Source of the DNA: Caryophanales bacterium UBA3631
GTDB lineage: Bacteria > Bacillota_I > Bacilli_A > RF39 > UBA660
Direction of reading: 5' to 3'
Assembly (NCBI GenBank): GCA_002374055.1
Contig: DFLA01000046.1
Coordinates: forward strand, 3,774-67,773
DNA: 64,000 nucleotides
The notes under the pieces were generated by a model. That model had not been told where the DNA came from, did not search any database, and saw only the letters and a list, made by a program, of their open reading frames with translations. Both the position numbers and the translations under genes were made by a program. Shown here in pieces: positions 8,297-15,200 of the stretch (position 1 is its first letter; every line of letters starts with the position of its first letter).

Positions 8297-8325
8297 TTGA
8301 TTTTTTTATTATTATTTGGTAAAAT
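8297..8325 (+). promoter_or_regulatory. Promoter of rpsT
   Basis: TTGATT (8297-8302), 17-nt spacer, TAAAAT (8320-8325) with TG one base upstream. Confidence 0.7.
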
Positions 8326-8357
8326 ACTAGAAGTATTAACGACTTGGAGGTGAAATT

Positions 8358-8621
8358 ATGGCTAATATGAAAAATGCTAAGAAAAAAATTAAAGTAATAG
8401 CTAAAAAGAAAAAAGGTAATAATGAATATAAAACAAGTATGCGTACTGCTATTAAGAATGTTGAAAAAGCTGTTGTTGCTAATGACAAGGAAAAAGCTGT
8501 TGACGCATTAGGTGTTGCTATCAAGAGAATTGATAAAGCTACATCAAAGGGTGTTGTTACTAAAAACTTCTGTGCTCGTAATAAATCTAGATTAACAAAA
8601 AAAGTAAATGAAATTAAGTAA
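8358..8621 (+). CDS. rpsT: 30S ribosomal protein S20
   Basis: 87-residue, very Lys-rich helical protein that binds 16S rRNA in early 30S assembly. Typical S20 pattern: MANMKNAKKKIKV, SMRTAIKNVEKA and, near the end, NFCARNKSRL. GGAGGTG ribosome site 8 nt before the ATG and a clear promoter upstream. Divergent from gpr, the usual arrangement in Bacilli. Ends in its own terminator. Confidence 0.97.
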   Translation: MANMKNAKKKIKVIAKKKKGNNEYKTSMRTAIKNVEKAVVANDKEKAVDALGVAIKRIDKATSKGVVTKNFCARNKSRLTKKVNEIK

Positions 8622-8638
8622 TTTACTTCTTTTTTTTT
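8602..8638 (+). terminator. Terminator of rpsT
   Basis: AAGTAAAT (8602-8609) / ATTTACTT (8621-8628) then C and nine T. The stop codon is inside the loop. Confidence 0.85.
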
Positions 8639-8668
8639 ATCATTGTGTTATAATTTATAATAGGTGAT

Positions 8669-9595
8669 ATGATGAAGAAAGCGTTGGTTCTCTCTTTTTT
8701 GGTGTGTTTTTTAGGGGTTTGTTATGTTAATAGATATAATATTGCGGATTGGTTTTTGAAAAATTATTTTGATAATAAAACTGCTACTCTTGATGAGCCT
8801 AATGAGTATTATAAGGATTATGATTATAATTTTGTTCAAAATACTGAAAATTTATATCCTTATAATAGACAGGATATTCTTAATATTATTTATACTTCTT
8901 TAAATCGTGGACTTAACGATGTAACTTTTTATTGTGGGGATGGATATGATAATTGTATAGATGATGTTAATGATATTGCTGAAAATAATACGTATTTATC
9001 AACTATTAATAATTTGGTTCATCCTTTTAATAGTTATAGTAAGATTCATTTTACTATAACTACTTATGGAAAGGTAACAATTAGTATTACAAGGAATTAT
9101 GATGATGATGAAATTGCGCTTGTTAATAGAAGAATTGATGATATTGTTAGTTCTATTATTACTGATGATATGTCTTTATATAATCGAATTCTCACTTTTC
9201 ATGATTATATTATAAATAATACTGAGTATGATAGTTCTGTAAGTATTGATAATCAACTTGAAAGTGGTACTAAGTCTAATAATGCTTTTGGATTGTTATT
9301 TAATAACAAGGCTATTTGTTCTGGATATAGTGATGTTATGGCTATTTTCTTAAACAAATATGGATTAAATAATTATAAAATTAGTAGTGATGAGCATATT
9401 TGGAATTTAGTTAATATTGATGGTAAGTGGTTGCATATTGATGCTACATGGGATGATCCTGTAACTGCTAATGGTAATAATGTTTTATTGCATGATTTTT
9501 TCTTGATTGATACTTCTACTTTATTTGATAAAGAGAATGTTTACGAAAAGAATAGTCATTCTTTTGATAGAAGTTTGTATTCTGAATGTAATTAA
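8669..9595 (+). CDS. Membrane-anchored transglutaminase-like protein
   Basis: 308 residues, with an N-terminal membrane helix or uncleaved signal (about 4-24) and the rest outside the cell. The transglutaminase-like catalytic triad is present: Cys in KAICSGYSD, His in SDEHIWNLV and Asp in HIDATWDD. Bacterial members are usually peptidases or cell-wall/surface-protein processing enzymes rather than cross-linkers. Substrate unknown. AGGTGAT ribosome site precedes two adjacent ATGs (8669 and 8672). Convergent with the histidine kinase gene, sharing a terminator. Confidence 0.8.
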   Translation: MMKKALVLSFLVCFLGVCYVNRYNIADWFLKNYFDNKTATLDEPNEYYKDYDYNFVQNTENLYPYNRQDILNIIYTSLNRGLNDVTFYCGDGYDNCIDDVNDIAENNTYLSTINNLVHPFNSYSKIHFTITTYGKVTISITRNYDDDEIALVNRRIDDIVSSIITDDMSLYNRILTFHDYIINNTEYDSSVSIDNQLESGTKSNNAFGLLFNNKAICSGYSDVMAIFLNKYGLNNYKISSDEHIWNLVNIDGKWLHIDATWDDPVTANGNNVLLHDFFLIDTSTLFDKENVYEKNSHSFDRSLYSECN

Positions 9596-9596
9596 A

Positions 9597-9629
9597 AAAT
9601 AATAACTTTATTTGGTTATTATTTTTTTA
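9597..9629. terminator. Bidirectional terminator
   Basis: AATAATAAC/GTTATTATT hairpin with T-run on the plus strand and A-run on its left, between convergent genes. Confidence 0.8.
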
Positions 9630-10835
9630 TTCTAATATTGGAATGGTTATTATTACTGTTGTTCCAATGTTTTCTTTTGATATATATTTTAGTGTTCCAC
9701 CGTGTGCTGATATTATTTCTTTTGATAGTAATACTCCTAGACCTGTTCCATTTTGTTTTGTTGTGAAGAATGGTTCACTTATTTTATTTATGTTTTCTTT
9801 ACTTATTCCTATTCCATTATCTTCTATATATATTTTTATTTTGTTTTTATTTATTTTTGTATATATTTTTATATAACTATTTTTATTTTCATCTGTTGCT
9901 TCTATACTGTTTTTAATTATATTTAGAAATACTTGATTTAGTCTATTATAATCACCGTTTATATATATTTCTTCTTCTAGTTTTTCTATGTACACTTTTA
10001 TTTTTTTCTTGTCAAAAATTAGTTTTAGGTTTGATTCTATTTCTTCTATTAAAAGTCCTATATCTAATATATCTTTTTCTATTTTTATTTTATTGCATGC
10101 TGAGAAATCTTGTAGTAGGTTTAATGTTTTATTTATTTCTGATTTTATTATTGGTATGTATTTTTTGTAGTTTTTATCTTCTGTACACATGTCTAGATAT
10201 CCTTTGCAGACGGCAATCGGGTTTTTTATTTCATGGCTGATTTTGAATAGTGATTCTCTTAGTTGGTTTTCTTTCATTAATTCTTTATATGATATGTTTA
10301 TCTGTATTATTCTTTCTGATTCTATTATGAATAGTATTATTAAATATGTTATTAAATAGTAAAAAAGATATTCTATTAGTTCTTGTTCTTGCATACTAGT
10401 TATTAGTATTGTTTGAATAATTGCGAATAATCTTGTTGTAAATGTTAGTATCATGTAATTTCTTTTGTTATTTTTGTATATTTTATATGAATATAGGTAT
10501 ATTGTATATTTTAGTATTATTGGAATTAATTCTATATTTAATCTTAGTTTTAGTATTATTATGCTTATTATTGATAGCAATGCTGATGTTTTATAGTTGT
10601 TTTTTATATATAGTGTAAGTATTATTGTATCAATTGTTATTTCTATTATATTTGTATAGTTTTGGAATGTTCCGCATCTTATTATTAAGTATAGTGCTGA
10701 TATCAGACAAAAGTGTAAAAATAATTCGTTTTGTTTGCTGTTTATGTTTTCTGTGTATGCTTCATATATTAGAAATACCATTATTGGAAATAATACCCAT
10801 GCAAAGTTCATAAAAATTGTGTTGAAATTTGTCAT
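9627..10835 (-). CDS. Sensor histidine kinase (orphan)
   Basis: 402 residues. N-terminal half with about five or six membrane helices and little outside the membrane, then a dimerisation domain with SHEIKNPIAV carrying the phosphorylated His. The ATPase domain follows, with N-box QVFLNIIKNSIEA, G1 EDNGIGI, FFTTK and G2 GTGLGVLL. No response regulator is adjacent, so it is an orphan kinase. This layout resembles KinB-type kinases that feed the Spo0A phosphorelay, which would fit the spore genes here, but that link is inference. A GTG at 10844 overlaps the GAGGTG ribosome site, so the ATG at 10835 is taken as start. Confidence 0.88.
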   Translation of the reverse strand: MTNFNTIFMNFAWVLFPIMVFLIYEAYTENINSKQNELFLHFCLISALYLIIRCGTFQNYTNIIEITIDTIILTLYIKNNYKTSALLSIISIIILKLRLNIELIPIILKYTIYLYSYKIYKNNKRNYMILTFTTRLFAIIQTILITSMQEQELIEYLFYYLITYLIILFIIESERIIQINISYKELMKENQLRESLFKISHEIKNPIAVCKGYLDMCTEDKNYKKYIPIIKSEINKTLNLLQDFSACNKIKIEKDILDIGLLIEEIESNLKLIFDKKKIKVYIEKLEEEIYINGDYNRLNQVFLNIIKNSIEATDENKNSYIKIYTKINKNKIKIYIEDNGIGISKENINKISEPFFTTKQNGTGLGVLLSKEIISAHGGTLKYISKENIGTTVIITIPILE

Positions 10836-10893
10836 TTTTTTCACCTCGGCTATATTTTATAATATATGTCGTGGCGTTTTTTGTCGAATAATG

Positions 10894-10918
10894 AAAAAAA
10901 GTGAAATATTATCACTTT
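10894..10918 (-). terminator. Terminator of the EIIB-like gene
   Basis: AAAGTGA/TCACTTT stem with seven U on the minus strand. The stop codon lies in the stem. Confidence 0.75.
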
Positions 10919-11226
10919 AATTCATCTATATACTTTATTAGTTGTTTTGCATTTTCGCCTAGTATTATTTTTAGTTGGTTATCTATTTCTACTATTCCTT
11001 GTGCGCCTAGTTTTTGTATTCCTTCTTTATTTACTATTTCTATTTTATTTACTTTTACTGTAAGTCTTGATTTTGTATAGTTATAGTCAATTATGTTATC
11101 TTTTCCTCCTAGATATTCAACTAATTTGTTTGCTTCTAGTTTGAAGTTTTTACTTTTTGATTTTATTATTGCGAATGCTATTACAATTAATATTGTTATT
11201 ATTATTAAATATTCAATATATCCCAT
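10912..11226 (-). CDS. Membrane-anchored PTS EIIB-like domain lacking the catalytic cysteine
   Basis: 104 residues. N-terminal membrane helix (about 5-22), then a fold that matches the glucose-family EIIB domain in order: KLVEYLGGKDNI, the strand SRLTVKV, LGAQGIVEID and IILGENA. In active EIIB the loop before the R-L strand carries the phosphorylated Cys (pattern CxTRLR). Here the loop reads NYTKSRL and no Cys is present anywhere in the protein. So it is unlikely to transfer phosphate and may be a regulatory or structural relative. GGTGATAAA ribosome site. Confidence 0.75.
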   Translation of the reverse strand: MGYIEYLIIITILIVIAFAIIKSKSKNFKLEANKLVEYLGGKDNIIDYNYTKSRLTVKVNKIEIVNKEGIQKLGAQGIVEIDNQLKIILGENAKQLIKYIDELK

Positions 11227-11325
11227 TTTATCACCAATATAATTATACTAAAAATGCTTTAATTTATCAATCATTAATTGTATAATATATTTATATATGT
11301 TTCATAATTGGATAGAGGTGGTTTG

Positions 11326-12450
11326 ATGAAGTTAAAAAATTATCGTATTAATAGATGGCTTTTTATAAGTATTGTTTTATTTGCTTTAATTAGTGTTTTA
11401 ACTATTGGTAGTGCTCAAAGATTAATTGGTGTTAATGATTTAATGGTTCGTCAAATTATGTGGTATCTTATAGGATTTGTTTTGATATTTTTTGTTATGC
11501 GTATTAAAAATGATTTTTTTGTTAAGTATGTTTGGATTTTTTATATCATAGGTATCATTTTATTAGGATTGTTATTGATTTTTGGTAGTGAGGTTAATGG
11601 TGCTAAGTGTTGGTTTTCTATTCCTGGTATTGGTACTTTTCAACCGAGTGAGTTTATGAAAATTGTTTTAATTATAACCTTAGCCAGTATAATTAATAAG
11701 TTTAATAGTAGTGATAATCATTCTTGTTTGGATGAGTTTAAATTTATTTTAAAGGTTTTGGCTATTGTGATTTTACCTAGTGTTCTTACTTTTCTACAGC
11801 CTGATACTGGTGTTGTTTTAATTTATCTTCTTATAACTTTTGTTATGTTATTTATTTCTGGTATTAGGTATAGATGGTTTGTTATTGCGTTTGCTTTTTT
11901 AGGTTTAGCTATTGGAAGTGTGATATTCATTTATTTTTATAGTAAGGATATGTTTATCAATATTTTCGGTACTTCTTTCTTTTTAAGGGTTGATAGATTG
12001 CTTGATTGGTCTAGTAGTAGTGGTTATCAGTTAGAGAATGGCTTGTCTGCTATTGGTTCTGGTGGATTGTTTGGATATGGACTTAATAATACTCCTATTT
12101 ATTTTCCTGAGCCTCAGACTGATTTTATATTTGCTGTTTATGCTTCTAATTTTGGTTTTTTAGGATCTTTATTTTTAATAGGTTTAATTTGTTTTTTTGA
12201 TATTAAGTTGGTTTTTTTAGCTATTAAAACTAATAATAGTATTAATAAATATATCATTAGTGGTATTATAGGAATGCTTATATATCAGCAAGTACAGAAT
12301 ATCGGTATGACTATTGGCTTACTTCCTATTACTGGTATTACATTGCCTTTTATTTCTTATGGTGGTTCTAGTTTACTTAGTTATATGTTGATGTTAGGAT
12401 TTATTTTTAATATTTCTAATGAGGTTATTAGAGAAGAAAAAAACAAGTAA
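11326..12450 (+). CDS. FtsW/RodA/SpoVE-family peptidoglycan polymerase
   Basis: 374 residues with about ten membrane helices. SEDS glycosyltransferase family, which polymerises lipid II together with a class B penicillin-binding protein. Conserved segments: FQPSEFMKI, LRVDRLLDW, GYQLENGLSAIGSGGLFG, PEPQTDFIF and LPFISYGGSSL. Which paralogue (division, elongation or spore cortex) cannot be decided from sequence alone, and no PBP2 partner is adjacent. A TTG at 11308 is in frame, but the AGAGGTG ribosome site (11314-11320) serves the ATG at 11326. Confidence 0.9.
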   Translation: MKLKNYRINRWLFISIVLFALISVLTIGSAQRLIGVNDLMVRQIMWYLIGFVLIFFVMRIKNDFFVKYVWIFYIIGIILLGLLLIFGSEVNGAKCWFSIPGIGTFQPSEFMKIVLIITLASIINKFNSSDNHSCLDEFKFILKVLAIVILPSVLTFLQPDTGVVLIYLLITFVMLFISGIRYRWFVIAFAFLGLAIGSVIFIYFYSKDMFINIFGTSFFLRVDRLLDWSSSSGYQLENGLSAIGSGGLFGYGLNNTPIYFPEPQTDFIFAVYASNFGFLGSLFLIGLICFFDIKLVFLAIKTNNSINKYIISGIIGMLIYQQVQNIGMTIGLLPITGITLPFISYGGSSLLSYMLMLGFIFNISNEVIREEKNK

Positions 12451-12474
12451 AAAAATTTTAATTTACTTGTTTTT
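12441..12474. terminator. Bidirectional terminator
   Basis: AAACAAGTAAA (12441-12451) / TTTACTTGTTT (12462-12472), 11 bp, between convergent genes. It covers the stop codon of the SEDS gene. Confidence 0.85.
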
Positions 12475-12793
12475 ATGTATATTCTAATTCTTCATCTTCT
12501 TCATCAATATCCTTAAATTCATTAATGAAAATTTCTTCGTAATCCTTACTAAGTTCTTTATCAATTTTTTTAGTATAATTAAGAAGTTTATAATAAATTT
12601 CTTTTATGTCTTCTTCTGTTGCGAATGCGATTGATAACATTTTATCAAATGCTCCACTTATTATTCTTTCATCTTTAATTTTATATTTTATAATACTATC
12701 TACTAATTCGGCAGAGTCTTCAATATCTCTTTGTTCCATATTTTTTAATACTATTGCCAGTTCTTTCAATTCTTTATATGCTTTATCTTCCAT
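12473..12793 (-). CDS. Acidic hypothetical protein
   Basis: 106 residues, strongly acidic (many Glu and Asp, C-terminus DEEDEELEYT), all helical in appearance, no signal or membrane segment. AAGGAGA ribosome site before the ATG. It is the last gene of the minus-strand block with two DUF1016 nucleases, and a copy of the 45-bp repeat lies just upstream (12811-12855). No function recognised. Possibly an accessory of the neighbouring nuclease genes, but nothing in the sequence proves it. Confidence 0.6.
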   Translation of the reverse strand: MEDKAYKELKELAIVLKNMEQRDIEDSAELVDSIIKYKIKDERIISGAFDKMLSIAFATEEDIKEIYYKLLNYTKKIDKELSKDYEEIFINEFKDIDEEDEELEYT

Positions 12794-12810
12794 TTTTTAT
12801 TCTCCTTTAT

Positions 12811-12855
12811 ATATCATACATCACAACTTTCGAGTTTCTTTAGGATTTCATAAAA
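12811..12855 (-). repeat. Repeat copy A of the DUF1016 block
   Basis: Core with stem AACT-TTCG-AGTT, followed by TTCTTTAGGATT. About 75% matching copies B and C. The palindrome is kept although its sequence changed. Lies 18 bp upstream of the acidic protein gene and at the 3' end of the first DUF1016 gene. Confidence 0.7.
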
Positions 12856-12868
12856 TATAAATTATATT

Positions 12869-13888
12869 TTATACTAATTCTATATTTTTCTTTTCATTTT
12901 CTATAACGTTAATGAATTCTTTTTCACTCGGGATTGTTAATTTATATTCTGATGAAAATATTGTTTTATTATCTTCTGGTAAAGTGTATTTTACTACTGT
13001 TTCATTTTTGTTTGTAGAAAGTAATATTCCTATTGTTTTATTTTCATTATCTTGTTTTATTTCTCTATCATAATAATTAACATACATCTGCATTTGACCA
13101 ATATCTTGATGTGTTACTTTACCAATTTTTAAATCTATTATTACAAAGCATTTTAGTATTCTATTATAGAATACTAGATCTGGATAGAAATGTTCTGTAT
13201 CTATAGTTATTCTTACTTGATTACCTATAAAAGCAAATCCCTTACCTAATTCTAATAAGAATTCTTTTAGATGTTCTAATATATTTTTTTCTAAATCTGT
13301 TTCTAAATAGTCTGTATTTTCTTTTATATCTAAGAATTCTAAGACAAATGGATCTTTAATAATATCTTTAGGTTGTTGTAATTTATTTCCTTTAATAGAT
13401 AGTTCTAATATTTTTTCTTTATCAGCTGATAGAGCTAATCTTTCATATAATAAAGAATTTCTTTGTCTTTGAAGTTCTTCAACAGTCCAGCCTGATTCTA
13501 TGCATTCGTTCATATAAAAATCTCTTTTATTCTTTTCTTTTATTTTTATTAATTCTAAATAATGGGTCCAACTCAATTGCGTCATTATTGATGTCGCAAT
13601 TGGGTAATACATATAAAACTTTCGCATTCTTTCCAAATTTCTCTTTGAAAATCCTTTACCAAAATATTCGGTTAGTTTTTTTGATATTCCTTCTATTAAT
13701 AAATCACCATATTTGGCTCTTACATGTCCTTCTTGTTTTTCTACTATTATTTTTCCTATATTCCAATGTAAGTTTATCATTTCTGTATTTACTGTTTTGT
13801 ATACCTTATTACGACTTTGTTCAACTAATTCTTTAATATTATTATATAAATTATTTATTTCATTCTCATTAATTATCTCATTATTCAT
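12869..13888 (-). CDS. DUF1016 (YhcG-type) PD-(D/E)XK nuclease, copy 1
   Basis: 339 residues. N-terminal DUF1016 helical domain (WNIGKIIVEKQ, GFSKRNLERMRKFY, LSWTHYLELI), then a C-terminal nuclease-like domain with PDLVFYN and VIIDLKIGK giving the D...D-x-K metal site. Members are thought to be DNA nucleases, often found in accessory or defence contexts. Paralogue of the next gene. An in-frame palindrome (13574-13602) encodes the variable segment just before LSWTHY. AAGGATGG ribosome site. The 45-bp repeat stands at both ends of the gene. Confidence 0.85.
   Translation of the reverse strand: MNNEIINENEINNLYNNIKELVEQSRNKVYKTVNTEMINLHWNIGKIIVEKQEGHVRAKYGDLLIEGISKKLTEYFGKGFSKRNLERMRKFYMYYPIATSIMTQLSWTHYLELIKIKEKNKRDFYMNECIESGWTVEELQRQRNSLLYERLALSADKEKILELSIKGNKLQQPKDIIKDPFVLEFLDIKENTDYLETDLEKNILEHLKEFLLELGKGFAFIGNQVRITIDTEHFYPDLVFYNRILKCFVIIDLKIGKVTHQDIGQMQMYVNYYDREIKQDNENKTIGILLSTNKNETVVKYTLPEDNKTIFSSEYKLTIPSEKEFINVIENEKKNIELV
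13574..13602. repeat. In-gene inverted repeat, DUF1016 copy 1
   Basis: CAATTGCG (13574-13581) and CGCAATTG (13595-13602) with a partly paired 13-nt centre (CAT/ATG). Located in the codons just before LSWTHY. Confidence 0.8.
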
Positions 13889-13995
13889 AGTACCATCCTT
13901 TCACTTATAATTAATTCATACAAATTATATCATTAATTTTAGGTTAACACAACATATTTTTATACTTTTTTATTAGTTATTTTTAACCTTCTATA

Positions 13996-14042
13996 AATAT
14001 CATACGTCATAACTTTAAAAGTTCCTTAGGATTGCACTAAAA
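13996..14042 (-). repeat. Repeat copy B of the DUF1016 block
   Basis: Contains ATATCATACGTCATAAC, the palindrome AACTTTAAAAGTT and TCCTTAGGATTGCA. Nearly identical to copy C. Between the two DUF1016 genes, about 110 bp upstream of copy 1. Confidence 0.8.
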
Positions 14043-14055
14043 AAAATTATGGAAA

Positions 14056-15114
14056 TTAATCTATAATTTTTTTGTTTATTACTTTTTCTACTTCATTTAT
14101 CAGTTCTTCTTTATTAGGAATATAATATGTATATGTTTGTGCGAATACTTTATTTGATAGACCTCCTAATGCATATTCCATAGTTATTCCTTTTTTTCCT
14201 GTACATAAAATAATTCCTATTGTTTCATTATCATAATCATCTTTTATTTCTTTATTGTAATAGTTTACATACATATTCATTTGACCTGCATATTCTGGTT
14301 TCATATCATCTGTTTTTAAATCTATTAATACATATGATTTTAAGATTTTATTATAGAATACTAAATCAACATAATAGTGTGTATTATTATCAAGTGTTAT
14401 TCGTACTTGATTTCCTACATACATAAATCCTTTTCCTAATTCCATTAAGAATTCTGATAAATGATTTATAAGATTTTTTTCTAAATCATTTTCTAATATT
14501 GGTTTATTTTCTTTTATACCTAAAAATTCAAATACGTATGGTTCTTTTAATATATCTGTTGGATTATTAATAGTTTGTCCTTCTTTTGAAAGTTCTAATA
14601 CCTTTTCTTTATTAGTTTTACCTTCAGAAAGTAATAATCTTTGGTATAAAGATGAATCAATTTGTCTTTTTAATTCTCTAACTGACCATTTAGAATTAAT
14701 ACATTCTTTTTCATAAAAGTTTCTTTCATTGTCATCATCTATATAAATTAAATAGCAATAATGGCTCCAACTTAATTTAACAGACAGTGTCTGGCATTTT
14801 CCAGACACTGTCTGGAATTTTTTGTATCTATTATAAAATAATCTCATATTATATAAACCAGATAAACTAAATCCAGTTCCGTATTTCTTAGTAAGTTTTT
14901 TTGATAATTTTAATAATATCTGTTTTCCATACTCTGCACGTATATTTCCATTTTGTTCATTTTCAACTATTACTTTTCCTATTAAAAAATTTGTATTAAC
15001 TAGTGTACTATTTATTTGATATATCATTTTGTTTTTGTTTTCTGTTATTATCTTTTCTACTTTTTCATATAAGTCATTTACTATTCTATCTTGTGGTTCT
15101 AATAATTTTTCCAT
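14056..15114 (-). CDS. DUF1016 (YhcG-type) PD-(D/E)XK nuclease, copy 2
   Basis: 352 residues with the same domain order as copy 1: RAEYGKQILLKLSKKL, GFSLSGLYNMRLFY, LSWSHYCYLI, then VDLVFYN and VLIDLKTDD for the nuclease site. Sequence has clearly diverged from copy 1, so the duplication is not recent. An ATG at 15138 is in frame, but the GGAGGG ribosome site lies between it and the ATG at 15114, which I take as start. A 14-bp perfect inverted repeat (14781-14814) encodes the segment just before LSWSHY. Confidence 0.85.
   Translation of the reverse strand: MEKLLEPQDRIVNDLYEKVEKIITENKNKMIYQINSTLVNTNFLIGKVIVENEQNGNIRAEYGKQILLKLSKKLTKKYGTGFSLSGLYNMRLFYNRYKKFQTVSGKCQTLSVKLSWSHYCYLIYIDDDNERNFYEKECINSKWSVRELKRQIDSSLYQRLLLSEGKTNKEKVLELSKEGQTINNPTDILKEPYVFEFLGIKENKPILENDLEKNLINHLSEFLMELGKGFMYVGNQVRITLDNNTHYYVDLVFYNKILKSYVLIDLKTDDMKPEYAGQMNMYVNYYNKEIKDDYDNETIGIILCTGKKGITMEYALGGLSNKVFAQTYTYYIPNKEELINEVEKVINKKIID
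14781..14814. repeat. Perfect in-gene inverted repeat, DUF1016 copy 2
   Basis: CAGACAGTGTCTGG (14781-14794), 6-nt loop, CCAGACACTGTCTG (14801-14814). Each arm is itself nearly palindromic. It is at the equivalent codon position to the palindrome in copy 1. Confidence 0.9.
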
Positions 15115-15129
15115 GTTATTCCCTCCTAT

Positions 15130-15175
15130 AAATATCATACGTTATAACTTTAAAAGTTCCTTAGGATTGCATAAA
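15130..15175 (-). repeat. Repeat copy C of the DUF1016 block
   Basis: AATATCATACGTTATAAC, AACTTTAAAAGTT, CCTTAGGATTGCA. Directly upstream of DUF1016 copy 2 and just after the 3' end of the pilin-like gene. Confidence 0.8.
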
Positions 15176-15200
15176 AAAAATTATAGATTTCTCTATAACT

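Noticed and set aside
12811..15175. Integron-type attC sites between the DUF1016 genes
   Set aside because: The repeats contain palindromes, but I could not find the paired RYYYAAC and GTTRRRY core sites in the required arrangement, and no integrase is present.
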